From Micractinium sp. NFX-FRZ (taxonomy: Eukaryota; Chlorophyta; Trebouxiophyceae; Chlorellales; Chlorellaceae), in contig JAPTJF010000065.1 of assembly GCA_029339195.1 (NCBI GenBank), forward strand, positions 124,001-188,000: a stretch of DNA of 64,000 nucleotides, written 5' to 3'. The position numbers and the translations under genes were made by a program. Positions 33,560-45,979 of the stretch are shown piece after piece. The stretch's first letter is position 1. Each line of letters starts with the position of its first letter. Below the pieces are notes generated by a model. The model made no database searches. It saw only the letters and a program-made list of their open reading frames with translations, and was not told where the DNA came from.

Positions 33560-33837
33560 AGGAAGAGCACACGTAGCTGTGCATCCAACCGCCTCTGATT
33601 ACTTCCACAAATTTGTTGGCACTTGACCTGGTGAATGTGAACCATCGACTGCGACTACTGAATGGGTATGCTTGAGAAGGTGCTGGGTGTAAATCTAGCT
33701 CGCCTGGTGGGGAGCCCAAGCATGCTGGCCGCCACTTGCCACGCTGGCGCGGTTGGTCAAACAGGTGTCTGCGTCGAGTATCGGCTCCGCAGCGCCGAGG
33801 CCACTGAATTAGATCCCCGTAGACCTGCCGTGCCCAA

Positions 33838-36800
33838 ATGGAGGCGCAGCTGCGCCTGTGGCTCCGGCCGGTGCGCCTCCCGCCTTGGATGGGCATCGCG
33901 AGCTGCCCTGCTCTGCCTGCGCTTCACGGGCCCCTGCGGCATACTGACTTGCCGCTTCCCACGCCCCTCCGCTGCTGCGCACAGGTGGTGGGTGCCGCCG
34001 TCGAGCCGGCCGCCCTCCCCGACCGCTACGCCCCGCTGCTGGCGCGCTTTAAGAGTGGCGAGTCGCCTGCACTCTTTTGCTTCACCGATGCCGCCAGCGG
34101 GCAGCTGCACGCCGCCTGCAGCATGCCAGTACGCTTTGGCAGGCTGCTCTACCTGCTCCGCGAGCCTGGGGGCGGCGGCACCCATGGCAGCGGGGCCAGC
34201 ACCCATCAACGCAGCGATGCAGCCAAGAATCCTGCAGCCGCAGCACCCGCACTGCTGCCCTCAGTCATAGTGGGCTACCTTGATGGGACACAGCAGCCTT
34301 TGGGTCAGATACAGGAGCTGCTGGTGAGCCTGTTCATGCCGCACCTGCATGCCGCTGCCGCCGGCTGGCCGGAGCAGCTGGCACACGACTGGGCGGGCGG
34401 CGCCCAGGCCTTCTGCTCACAGCTCACAGAGGCGGTGCACGCGCGGCGTGGCAAGACGGTGCTCTTTGTGCCTCTGGAGGATCTGGGGGACCCTAGCAGC
34501 GCTGCACGGCAGCGGGAGCTAGTGCAGCGGCTGGAGATTCAGGTGCTGCGGTGGATGCAGCAGATCCGTGACCTGCTGGACCGCTACGGCAGCCGCGAGA
34601 CGGCAGCCGCCGTGGGTGCTGGCGGCGAAGAGGGGCCGGCGGGGGAGGTGCGCTTCTGGCGCGCACGCACCGCTGACCTGGGAAGCCTGCACGGGCAGCT
34701 GGAGGGTGCGCAGCTGGGGCGGGTGCTGCGGGTGCTGGAGGCCGCCAAGTCGCCGCACCTGCCCGCCTTCCTGGCGCTGCGTGGCAGCATTGCGGCGGAG
34801 GCGGAGCAGGCAGCCAGCAACCTGGTGTTCCTAGAAGCCCTGGAGGCGCCCTGTGCAGTGCTTGCAGCCGCCACACCGCCGCAGCTGGCGGCAGCGCTGG
34901 CGCCAGTGCTAGACGTGCTGCGCATGGTGTGGAGCCTGGCGCCGCATTTCAATACCGCAGACCAGATGACGGGCCTGCTGCGCCAGGTCAGCGATGCTGT
35001 GGTGGCACGCTGCCGTGCCACCCTGGACCTGCGGGCCGCCTTTGAGGGCCGCTCTTTGGCCGCCACGGTGGCAGCACTAGAGGAGTGCTGCGCTGCAGCG
35101 GATGCCTGGCGCCAGCTGTACAGCGAGGCAGCTCGACGAGCCAGCGCGGCCCTGCCAGCGCGCCCCTGGGCGTTTGAGGCCGCTGCCATCTTTGCCCACG
35201 TGGAGGCCTTCTCTCAGCGATGCCGGGACCTCCAGGAGGTGTTTGCGGCGCAGCAGCAGTTTGGGTGTGGGCAGCAGCTGGCAGGGGTGCTAAGCGGTGC
35301 GAAGGCGCCCGAGGTGGCGCGCTCGGCGGGCGAGGTGCAGCAGGCATTTGCGCAGCAGATGAGCAAGTAAGCCAAGGTTTAGAAGCGTGGGAAGTAGGAA
35401 AGCGGATGGTTGCATGGAGCACCTGCACACCCCTTCCTGTACGTGGATAGCGCCATGCTCTCACAGCTGCCGACACCTCGGTGCTAGTGCACCCATCTAG
35501 CATGCCACTGCTCTCATCTCCTTCTTCCCTTGTGCTGCTCGCAGGCTGCAGGCCCTGAGCTATGACGTGCTTGACGTGCGGTGCAGCCAGTGGTACGAGG
35601 ATGTGGCGGCCTTTCGAGCGGCTGTGCGTGACCTGGAGCAGATGCTGGGCAACATCCTGGCCACGGCTGTGGGGCAGGCCGCCAGCCTGGCCGCCCGGCT
35701 GGACATCATCCAGGCCTTTGCACAGATCACCACACGTGATGGGCTGCGGTGAGTTGGAGGTGGCTGGGGGGGTGCTGGAGGCGGGGGCTGTTTCGACAGA
35801 TGGCTGGGGAGGCACAGAAGGGCCCAATGCTCGAGTGCGGGCAACAAGCACGGAAGCTTGCTACCCCTACCCTCTGGTGGGGTGCCCGCTCACCTCCCAG
35901 CCTGCCTGCCTCACTGAGGTGGCACCTGCTTTCCCAGCCTGGCTGCCTCGCTGAATTGATGCTACTCCGACCTTCCTGCCGACCGCCCCCGCCTTGCCTG
36001 GGCCGATCCCTGCCTGCATGCCTGCCTGACCCCTGCCTGCCTGCCTGCCTGCCTACCGCCCTGCAGCAAGGCAGTGGAGATGCGCATGTCTGAGTGGCAC
36101 CAGCAGTTCATGGAGGAGCTGGGGGCGGTGAAGGCAGCGTTTGAGGGCGTCAAGACGGAGATGCCCCCAGGGCCGCCGCTGCCGGCGCACGCTGGGCGCG
36201 TCGCGCTGCTGCGGGGCCTGCTGCGCCGCGTGGAGCGCACGTGGGACCATCTGGCCGCCATGGCTGGCCACCTGCCGGCTGTGCCCAGGGCTGCAGAGTC
36301 AACGGCAGCGTACGAGGCGCTGCACATGGGGCTGCAGCAGTACATCAACACGCTCAACCTGCAGGTTGGGGCGGTTGGGGTGGGGCACATGGGTGGGGGC
36401 ACAAAGAGCAGGGTTTCATGTCTGGCTGCGGCATGTCATGCATGTTCTGAGTTTGAGTCACTTCTTGATCTAAGGACCTCCTCGTGGTATGCCACCCCCT
36501 GCCCTTGCCTGCAGTGGTACGCCGGCGTCCCCACCGACATTGGCACGCACATGAGCAACAACAACCTGCTGCAGCAGGACAAGGCAGCGGGCGGTTTGTT
36601 GCGCGTCAACATGTCCCCCCAGCTGCATGCGGCGATGGAGGAGGCATACCTGTTCTCCCGCCAGCGCATGGGCGTGCCGCCGGCCGTGGGCGACCTGCTA
36701 CAGGAGCGGCAGCGCCTGCGCGCGCTCTGGGTGGGCTCAGTGCAGGTGCGCGTTTGTGACGACATAAAGGTGGCTGGGCGGCCAGGCTTCCAAGCAGTGT

Positions 36801-39800
36801 GGGTGGGGGCAATCACGGCAGTGAAACACACCTGGACCAGCAAGGCTTTGGAGCTTGCAGATCAAGCAGGGGTGTTGAGTTGGTGCCAGCGTTGCCTGTG
36901 TTGCCCCACTGCTGCAGGTGTGCCGCTCCTACAATGCTGTGCTGGGCAGCCTGTCGGCGGAGGACCGGCGGCTGAGCAGGGACCGAATCAGGTGGGCAGG
37001 CACGCGCTGCTGTTGGCCGGCAGGAATGCCGGCTGGCTGGCTGGCCAGCAGGCTGGCTGGCTAGTGGTAGTCTTGGTCTGGCCTCGATGCATCTGTTGCG
37101 CTGCCCGGCTGCGCTGCCGCGTCACAAATGCAGCATGCCCAAGCTTTTTCTCGCCTCTGCTCCCCCACTTGCTCCTTTTGACTGCATCCCCTCTGCTCCA
37201 CGTCCACACCTGCCGCCGCGCCAGGTTCCTGGACCGCCGCGTGCTGCCGGGCGTGAACAAGCTGAGCTGGGGCGCGCCCAAGCACGAGACCGACTTCTAC
37301 CACAAAGACGCGCTGCGCTGCTGCAAGGATGTTGCGGGGGCGGTGGCGGATCTCAAGGCAGCCTCAGCCGCCGTGGCCGCCACGTGTGCGCTGTTCCGGG
37401 AGTCCCTGCTGGTGCGGGTGGAGCGCAAGAGGCTGTACGACCTGCCGGACTGGGAGGCACGCCAGGCGGCGCACCAGGTGGGTGGGCCAGGCACACAGAG
37501 CGTATGGGTGGCTGGTGAGGTGGCGGCTGGCCTGCACCGCCCTGGCAAACCCGCAAGAAGTGCCACCAATCGCCAATTGCTGTACTGAACTGATGCTACC
37601 TTGGCTGGGCTTACATGTTGCTCCTGCCCCCGTGCCCCATCGCCCTTGCAGGCCGCCACGTGTGCCGCCATGGGCGAGGCTTACTCCCACCTGCGCGCCT
37701 CCCTGGTCTCCCTGTACCGCCGCTTCTCGGCGGACAGCGAGGAGGTGCAGCAGGAGTGGCTGGCCTTCTTGCGGCGCTCCGACGCGCAGCTGCTGGATGC
37801 GCTGACCGCCTGTGTGCGGCGCAGCCTGCACGAGGTGGCGCGTGCGCTGCAGGGGGAGCACAAGGGCGCCGACATCTCGCCCGTGCTGGTGCTCAGCGTC
37901 ATCCTGGACACAAACGGCAGGCAAGCAGAGGACAGGGGCAGGGTGTGGGATTCCTGCCTGTTCGTGGCTGCTGTGAAAAGCGGGGCAGCTAAGCATGGGA
38001 TGGCGGCTTGCTGCAGCACCTGGGGAGACATGCGGTCACCACACAGCTAGCAGTCTGCCACCCCCCTCTTAATGTGTGCCCACTCGCACCTGCCTGGCTG
38101 CCCTGTCTGCATGCAGGGTGGAGCTGAAGCCCACGATTCAGCAGCTGTTCGACACAGTGCACAACACCAGCAAGGGGGTGGTGGCGGCGCTGGAGCCGCT
38201 GCCCCGCCTGCTGCCAGAGGTGCTGGCTGGCTGCGCTGCAGCTGGGCCGCTGCCCGCCTGCCTCAGGTGCGTGGCTGGCTGGGGGCCCGCTGGTTCTATT
38301 CTGGTGCTGCAGGCCTCCCCGCTGCCTGCGTGAATTGCGTGTCTGGTCTGTTTGAGGTTGCGCTGCATGCTGTCTGTCATTATATTCACACATCTCTGTT
38401 GCAAATGGGCACTCACCACTGTGCGTGTGCCCATGCCCTGGCGCACCCTGCAGGGAGGCGGAGGCGCCGCACCCGTTTGTGGAGGTGGTGGGCGCCAGCG
38501 AGGATGCGGTGACCAAGCAGATGCAGGCAGTCACACAGGGCATCAGCGGCATTGTGGAGAAGGTGCAGCAGGTGAGAGAGAGACTCAGGATCTTGAACAG
38601 GGTGGGAAGAGCGCGAGCGTGCAGTTACCGGGCGGGGCGATGATATGCTGAGCTGCGCTGCGCTACGCTGTGTCAGCGGTCGTTGTTTCCACTCACGATT
38701 CACCTCTGTGCACCCCACACAAAGGCCTTAAACTTTCTCCTCCCCCTCCCCCCGCAGCTGCTGTCCTTCCACGAGAAGAAGTACATGACGGCGCTGTGGC
38801 AGACGGAGTGCACCGCCTACATGCGGCGCTACGAGCGCGCCAACAAGCCCGTCTCCTCCTTCCTGGCCGACATACAAAAGTACCTGGACCTCAAGGAGGA
38901 GGTGGGGCGGGGGAGGGTGGGCAGGTGGCAGCGCGGTGCCAGCAGGAGGCTGGGAAGGGGCCGGTGGGTGAGCTGGGCTCTGGGCTTGCTGGCGGGCTGG
39001 CAGACAGGGTTTTGCAGGTGGCAGCAAAGGAGCTTTGCATGCTACGCACTCCAGCCCTGTGCACCATCCTTGGAGAAAGAAGGCTTGACAGCTGGTGGGT
39101 CCCCACCTCTCCCCATGCCACCCACCATCACCCCCGTGCATCCCCCCACACCCTCCTGCCCCACCTCACCAGGTTCTCTCCGAGGACAGCGCCTCCAACG
39201 TGCGCTGGCTGCGCCTGGACGCCTCCACCCTGAAGCAGCAGCTGGTCACGCTGTGCGACAACTGGGTCAACGCCTTCCAGGGCCTGCTGTCCACGCTGGC
39301 CTCCCGCCAGCTGGAGGGGCTCACGCAGGAGCTGGAGGGGCACATTGCCGGGCTGACGGGACGCCGGCAGGCCGTGGCTCGCGAGGCGGGCGCGGAGGAG
39401 GGTGGCACAAACGCGGGGCAGGCGGGCGATGGAGAGGGCGAGGGCGGCCAGGGGGAGCAGGCCGATGTCGGCGGTCAAGAGGGCGCAGAGGACCCGGGTG
39501 CTACCCCATCTCAGCAGGCACAGCAGCCGCAGCAGGCGCATGGGCAGCAGGCAGTGCAGGAGTTGGAGGCGCTGCACAGTGCGGCTGAGGGGGCGCGTGA
39601 TGAGCTGGCGGAGCGCATTGCGGCGTGCCAGGAGAAGTACGAGGCGCTGGTGCAGCTGCAGGTGGGTGCGATGTGTGGCTAGCCTGGTCGCAGGCTTCCG
39701 TCCTGGCGGGTGGGGCGAGGCTCACTGCTTGGAGAGTGGGCGAGCCTGCCCGTCTCCCCGCCTGCAGCGTGCACAGCAGGCCTGCTTGCCCGCAAAGCCC

Positions 39801-40038
39801 TGCTGCTGATTGCTTTCACAGTTCTACGTTCCGAACGTAGCTACTCAGCGATGCTGCTGGCGCAACAACTGATACACTAGAGGTTCGTCATTCCCGTGTC
39901 GCCTGTGTCACCCCACCCCTGCAGGTGGGGGTGTCCGACGATGAGCTGGCGGCGGTGGACCGCCTGCCGGCGCTGTGGGCCGATTACACGGCAGCCATGG
40001 ACGCCGTGCCCGCCCGGCTGCGGGAGCTCTGGGCCTGA
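33838..40038 (+). CDS. Dynein heavy-chain tail-only protein (DHC_N1 region without motor)
   Basis: This multi-exon gene starts at ATG 33,838 (exon 33,838-33,870 joined in phase 0 to 33,985). It encodes roughly 1,300 residues that follow the N-terminal stem region of dynein heavy chains. Signs include VVGAAVEPAALPDRY, PSVIVGYLDG, VRFWRARTADLGSLHGQL, PHFNTADQMTGLL, RPWAFEAAAIFAHVEAFSQR, the helical RLDIIQAFAQI region, VNKLSWGAPKHETDFY and, near the end, KYEALVQLQVGVSDDELAAV followed by a W-x-x-Y pattern. That last part is where the stem meets the linker in full-length chains of about 4,500 residues. Here a TGA follows at 40,036, and the next gene begins 150 bases on, on the other strand, so no AAA+ motor can be present. 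The reading frame is open across all exons I joined, so the tail itself does not look decayed. Confidence 0.8.
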
Positions 40039-40084
40039 CCCGCAAGCCTGCAGGGCCTCTCCTCCTTTGCTGCACGTTTTTGGT

Positions 40085-40115
40085 CCTGTAAAGTTGAGCT
40101 TAAGCTTTACAAACT
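40085..40115. terminator. Facing polyadenylation signals (TGTAA on both strands)
   Basis: The string TGTAAAG at 40,087 serves the plus-strand dynein-tail gene. Its complement CTTTACA at 40,105 puts TGTAAAG on the minus strand for the convergent oxidoreductase gene. The two are 11 bases apart, around a perfect palindrome (AGCTTAAGCT, 40,097-40,106). The two stop codons are only 150 bases apart, so the 3' ends must overlap or abut. Confidence 0.55.
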
Positions 40116-40187
40116 CTCTAGAAGCCAAAGCACGTTAACGGGACAGCAGCAAAGTGTGCTGCTCTTTGAATGGCAGCCCTGCTGCCT

Positions 40188-43036
40188 CTAGGTGCTCTGC
40201 TCTGATTTATGGGTGCTGCCGTGCATTGCCGGGCCCCTGGACACCTTGATGAGCACCTTCCCTGCTCCGTGCCCACCCTCAAAGTAGGCATGGGCGTCGC
40301 TGCAGGGAGAGCGGCCGTGGAGGCGCAAACGAGAGGCGTGGGGTGCAAGGGGAACAGCTGCATTACAGGCTGCTCGGCACGCCTTCTTCAGCCGGAGCTG
40401 GATTTGCAGCGTCCCGTCATGTGGGAAGCTGTGTGTCCCTCAGCACTCATGGGTTCCCTCACCTGGCATGCTCCAGGGGGAAGGCTCGGCTGATGCGGGG
40501 CGGGTGGATGGCACGGTGCTCCAGCAGGGATGCCACCTGTGCCAGCTGGCGCCCGTCGGGGCTCAACACCACCACACGCAGGCGGGGGCCCAGCCCTGCC
40601 ATGCCGCGCAGCTTGCTGCGGCGCCATAATGGACTTGGGAACAGCATGCAAATTGAGTGTCGATGTGACTCGCGTGTGTGCAAGTTTGCAGGCAGCATGC
40701 ACCACTCCCGCAGAGCTGCGGCGTGATGCACCAGCTGCACCCACCCACACCTGTGCCCACCCCCAGCAAGTGCTCACATTGTGGCCAGGTCGGTGATGCA
40801 TCCCAGCTTGCCCCGCAGCTCTGACCCCGCCTCCTTGATCCACCTGCGTGCTCAACAGAAACGACGGCGCGCTGGTGAGCTGCAAAAGTTGCAAGCACGC
40901 TTAAGGCGTGCAGCTCTGCAGCAGCCCTGTGGGAGTAAAGCCGTTGGCAACACAGGCTGCGTGTTAAGCTTACGTGTCAGCATTGGTCCACACATGCACC
41001 AGGTAGCCCCCGCGCTTGAGCACGCGCAGGCTGTTGCGTGTGGTGCTGCCTGCAAGGGAGGGGCAGCTGGGGTGAATGCGGCTGCAGAAAGCGGGGCGGA
41101 TGGCTGGCCTCAGGGTCACATTCAGCACATCATCAGGTCGTCAATCACGCTTTGCACCACACATCAAGAAGCCTGCACTGCCCACCACTGCCATCCCCCA
41201 CATGCTGGGCGCACCGCCCACGGCGTCCAGCACGACGTCAAACAGCTGGCTGCCCTTGCTGTATCGCTCCCACAGCGAGGGGTTGTGGTAGTCCTCCGTC
41301 ACGTCAGCACCCAGCTGCCTGCGGCAGTGAGAGGGCAGAGCAGGCAGGAGGCTCACATGTGACGCCGGCGGGGCGCAAGGGCGAGTGAAGGTGGGCGGGC
41401 AGTGCTGCGAGAGAGTGCGATGACAACAATGGCTGGTAAGGCAGAACCCACGCATCCCGGCATGGCCGTACCGCCACGCACTTGCAGTACGCCTCGTTCT
41501 TGGGGCTGCAGGTGGCAGTGACGTGCCACCCCTTGTGCTTGGCCAGCTGCAGGTGTGGGAGAAAAGTGGCAGCAAGCAGGCAAGGCAGGCAGCTGTCGAG
41601 GCATGAGAGGTGGCTGCTAGCAAAGGCAGGCAAGGAGGATCACTTCTGAGGTCAAACAGGGCGGTGCAAGTGGGCTGTGCACTGCCCAGACCTGCGTGGC
41701 TTCCCCAATGAGCACACCTGCACGCCCATGCCGCCCACACCGCCGCTGCCTCCGTGCACCAGGATGCGGCTGCCTGGAGGCAGCGGCAGGTCCTCGATGC
41801 CCTGCACAGATGCTTGACGGAAAAGTAGCGGCAAGGTGAGTGTTGATTGGCATCTCAGCAACACACCGGCAGACTCCCCTTTCGTGGTAGACACCGCAGC
41901 CCTGGCACTGCTGCCTCCTGCAGCTCCTGACCAGCTCTTCCCACCTGCCAGGCTGTCAGCGCCACCAGTGGCACCACTGCCGCCTCCTCAAAGCTCAGGC
42001 CCTCGGGCATCACGGCCAGCTCCTTCTCAGCCACCTGAGGTGGGGAGCAAGAGCAGGGGTAAGTGAGGGTGGCAGGAGGGCAGGGATGAGCTGGGCAACG
42101 GCAGGGGCAGCAATGAGGAGGAGGGCGCATGGGAAGGGGGGAAGCTATGCCAGCAGGCAAGCACGTGTGCAGGACCGCAGCCAGCTCTGCTGAGCACCAC
42201 GGCAGCAGCAGAGCTCACCGAGACAAACTCGGCGTAGCAGCCGTCGGGTACAAAGGGGAAGAAGCAGGAGGAGACGGCAAACACTCGGTCGCCCTGCGCG
42301 CATGGGGGGAGACGTGGGGTGGTGGCTGGACCGAAGGGCACGGCACGTGCAACTTGCAGGCAAAAAGGGTGCAGTACTGCAGTACACTAGTGCAGACGGT
42401 CACTTCCTTGGCGGCCCGAGCAAGTGCACAGGCAGGTGTATTTGACAAGCAGGCGGACAGGCAAGGAGGCACGCAGAAGCAGGGCAGCAGGCTCCCGCCC
42501 AATTGCAAGGCTGGCCTCCCTCAAGCTCGCACCTGTTTGAACTTGGACTCGGGTCCGGCCTGCTCCACAATGCCTGCCACATCAGCGCCCGGCACCTTGG
42601 GCAGGTGTGTGAGCCCAGAAAAGGGGAAGGCCGTCCCTGCTCGGCTTTTGCAGTCGATTGGGTTCACACCCACCGCCACCACGCGTACCAGCACGCACCC
42701 CTGCAGGCAGGCCAAGCAATCCGCGGGGGCCAGGAGCTTCAATGCAGCTCCTGCTGAATCTTAGAACATAGAAGTAAGAGGCTGTCAGCTAGCTGCTGTA
42801 CAGTCAGCAGAGTGTGAGGTGCTCTCACAGGGGGTATGCTGACTCATGCCCGCCAGGCGGTGACAAACGCCGACACACAGGCCGCCGGCGCATGTCTCAC
42901 GCGTCACCTTTTTGGGCTTTGGCTTGCTCCACAGGCACGGGTGCAGCACCTCGGGCCCTCCAAGGCTGTTGAATGCCACAGCTTGCATGAACTCCGGCTG
43001 CCGAGCCTCGGAGACCGGCTGCTTGGTGGCCTGCAT
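40188..43036 (-). CDS. Quinone-oxidoreductase-like medium-chain dehydrogenase/reductase
   Basis: The minus-strand gene starts at ATG 43,036 (MQATKQPVSEARQ) and ends with TAG at 40,188, with about ten exons. The N-terminal GroES-like fold has FMQAVAFNSLGGPEVL, VRVVAVGVNPIDCKSRAG and PKVPGADVAGIVEQAGPES, without the zinc-binding Cys/His set of alcohol dehydrogenases. The Rossmann part has ILVHGGSGGVGGMGVQLAKH and FDVVLDAVGG, giving NADPH binding. The C-terminus ends with AYFEGGHGAGKVLIKV, the usual last strand of the quinone reductase family. It would reduce quinones or reactive enones in the cytosol; no clear transit peptide was seen. An intron inside the GSGGVG-to-AKHKG segment splits the nucleotide-binding motif. 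Confidence 0.87.
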
Positions 43037-43825
43037 GGCGTGTGGGTGGCCTGGGAATGACTGAATGCGTTCCTGCACTAATGCTAGGCCGTTGGACGGA
43101 ATGGATGCAATGCAGCAATGGGCCCGGTCGCAGGCGAGCGAGACTTCTGATCGATGGAAAGCACGGGCATGCAATCACAGAGCCAGGCGTTAACGTTAGC
43201 AAGCCGCCTTTGTACAGAAAGCCTTGCTTGGCGGCAGTGACCGTAGCGGTGACTGCTCGCCTCCCAGGTGCAAGTGGTGCGACTTGTAAGCTCGGCCCAC
43301 ACCATGCACAGAGGAGCACTGTTCAAGAAAGCTGAGCTTGCATGCTAATCGAGTGAGGATCATGTGCTTGGCGGTTTTAACGAGCCTGGGCCATTCATTG
43401 CCTGAGCTAGCCCAAGAATGCACCCCTGCGCACCTGCGGCGTGCAGGGTGCTGCACACAAAATAATGCCCATCCACTGCATTTCGAAACCAACAGTATCG
43501 TTGAAGCACGTGATCTGGGGCGTGTTTCGTTCAAAGAGATTTGGTGTGATTTATCCGCAGGCACTGGAAGGGTGCAGCAGCAGGGCGGCAGGCGTCAGGC
43601 CCGCAACCGACAGCCGGTGCAGGCGTGTGCGGATTCCCCTCCCCCCTCTACCCATATCGCGCATGCATGCCGCCCTTGGACCTGCTGACCCCCTTCCGTG
43701 CTTCACATAGTGTGAGCCTCACACCATTAGGACACCCTAGCCAAACCATTCTCTTGATCCGCTGGCGGCACTGGCAGGTGCCAGCCTTCCTGGCCAGCGG
43801 GGTCTCGTTACGGCCCAGACCCTAC
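43037..43825. promoter_or_regulatory. Divergent promoter region between the oxidoreductase and PEBP genes
   Basis: About 790 bases separate the two start codons. No exon could be supported on either strand. The part next to the PEBP gene (43,620-43,760) is C/T-rich, which may reflect a pyrimidine-rich 5' UTR or initiator. Confidence 0.4.
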
Positions 43826-45979
43826 ATGTTGGCTCGTCGCCTGTCTCACAGTGTTCGTGCGGCCGCAAAGACTGCGTTCCCACCGAGCGGACGGGCTGCA
43901 CAACCCTTCGCCCTTGCCCGTTCGACCCTCGCCTCGGTGCTTTACCCCATCGCCCTCCCCCGCGCTGGGCTGTGCGCATCTGCACTTGCCGCCGAGGGCC
44001 CCTGCAGCATGTGAGCGACAGCAGGGCACCAGCCTGGGCAGCCCGCCGCCGCCCCACAGCGGCGGCGGCGGGCGGCGATGCACTTGCTACATGCACTGCA
44101 TGGTTGGTCTGCCCCTCGATTGCCTCTGCTGCAAGCCCCCTTCCCCTCCCCCGGCTTGCCTGCTCCCTCTCACCTCTGCGAAGGGTGGGCCTGGAGGAGT
44201 CGCGCATCATCCCAGACGTGATTGACCGGGTGGCGGCTGCCTCGGCAGCGCAGCTGGAGGTTGCCTACCACGGCAAGGTGGTGCAGGTGCGTGAGTGCGA
44301 GCTTCACCCAGGAAGTGAGATGTGTGAGCGCAGTCTGGCAACATTTGCAGTGTGTTGATAACAGGTGTTGATAACAGTGGTGTCGGCGTCCATTCCCCCA
44401 CTGGGTGCGGTGGGAGTGTGGCATGTGACGGGCGCTGAGACGAGCTCAAACTCAGTCTGTTAAGTGAAAGGTCATGGGCAGGGGCAGGGTGAGCTCAGGG
44501 CAAGCTCAAAGCAGGCTTGCCTGGCTTGCCTGCACTCCTGCAACTGCAATGGACGCTGACTCTTGAACCGAAAGATGGCCGGGCAGGGCTGGCTGCCAAG
44601 TCACACGAGCCTTCTCGGCTCCCCCGCTCCTCCCTCTGCTGCCGGGGCACCGCCGCTTCCCTCACCACACTCCACACACGCACACACACGCACACACATG
44701 CCCCCACCGCCCTCCCCTGCACCCCACAGTGTGGCGAGCCGATTGCACCCAAGGACGCCTCCTCCACCCCCAAGGCCACCATCAAGGGAGGCTCAGAGGG
44801 GGGCCTGTTCACCCTGATCTGCTCTGACCCCGACCCACCGGGTGGGTGGGCAGGCGGCTGGGCAGGCGTGCGGGTGGCAGCATATGATGCGGCTGTTCAA
44901 CGACGTCAGGGCTGCTGCTGCCTGCAGTACGCACCAATGATCGTGCCTTGTGGCCTGCTTCCCTACCGGTTCAGCCTCCCCATTGGCGCAGTGACACTCA
45001 TACCCCTCTGCTGCTCCAGCTGCCCCGCCCCCTATTGCTCCACCCACCCCCTTGTGCCCCTTCCTTTGCCCCCTTCCATTGCCCCCCGCCTCCCCCGCCA
45101 GACCCCGCCAACCCCAAGATGAAGGAGTGGCTGCACTGGGTGGTCACCAACATCCCGGCAACCGGCGACGCCAGCAAGGGCAACGAGGTACAGGGCAGGG
45201 CGGGGCCGGGCAGGACTGGAGGAAGAGTTGGCTTGGCATGGCATGACATGGCAGCCTGCCCTGAGGGGAGGGTTGTGTGCAAGCGGATGAGGTAGAGAAG
45301 CTCTTCATGCCGCACCCATGGGTGGCAGGAAGGGGATGCGAAGAGCAAGCCTGTGTGTGCGCTCGACAGGCAATGGAACGCTGGCCAGGTCACCATGCCT
45401 AACACCAGCACATGCTTGCACGCAGGTCACGCCCTACCGTGGACCCGCGCCGCCAATAGGCACGCATCGATACGGTACGAGGTTATATGCAGTGCATGCG
45501 GATGGAAACATGGCAAACTGCGTCTGGCAGGTTGCAGCTAGATTGTGCACCCTGCGTCAGTGCATCCATCGCTTGTGCAAAGGAGTGACGCTTCCCCACT
45601 AACTCCACCCCCACCCCCTCTGCCCGCCCCTGCAGTCTTCCTGCTCTTCCAGCAGCCCAACCAGGAGCCTCTGCAGGTGGCCAGGGCCCCTCGGCTGGGT
45701 TGCTCGCTGCCTTGCTCACCATGCGCTGCCTGTTGCTGCGCCGTGAATGCACGACCCACTTGCCACCCTGCCTTCTTGTCCGTGCCACGGCACCCTGCAT
45801 GGGCTTGCCCGCCTCCCTCAAGCCCGCCCCGCGATTTTGCTCCCTTGTTGCTGTGTCGCCACCGCCAGGTGGAGGACCCCTCTGGCGGGGACCCCAGCGG
45901 GCGCGCCAAGTTCAGCACCAAGAAGTTTGCGCAGGCACACAACCTGGGGGACCCTGTGGCGGTCACCTGGTTCAAGTGA
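43826..45979 (+). CDS. Phosphatidylethanolamine-binding protein (FT/TFL1/MFT superfamily) with N-terminal presequence
   Basis: Exon 1 (43,826-44,010) encodes an Arg/Ser/Ala-rich presequence (MLARRLSHSVRAAAKTAF), and joins in phase to exon 2 (44,184-44,286) and exon 3 (from 44,730). The PEBP fold is shown by IIPDVIDRV, then LFTLICSDPDPP, the conserved MKEWLHWVVTNIPAT, TPYRGPAPPIGTHRYVFLLF and the last strand KFSTKKFAQAHNLGDPVAVT. The D-P-D-x-P, H-W and G-P-x-P-P-x-G-x-H-R-Y blocks line the anion/phospholipid pocket and are all intact. In plants this superfamily controls flowering and dormancy by binding 14-3-3 and bZIP partners. An algal form with a presequence more likely acts in an organelle. 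The Y/H residue that separates FT from TFL1 is not informative here. Confidence 0.9.
44671..44699. repeat. CA-dinucleotide-rich repeat in a PEBP intron
   Basis: CACACA runs broken by single G bases lie immediately upstream of the third PEBP exon acceptor. The repeat is intronic. Confidence 0.8.
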
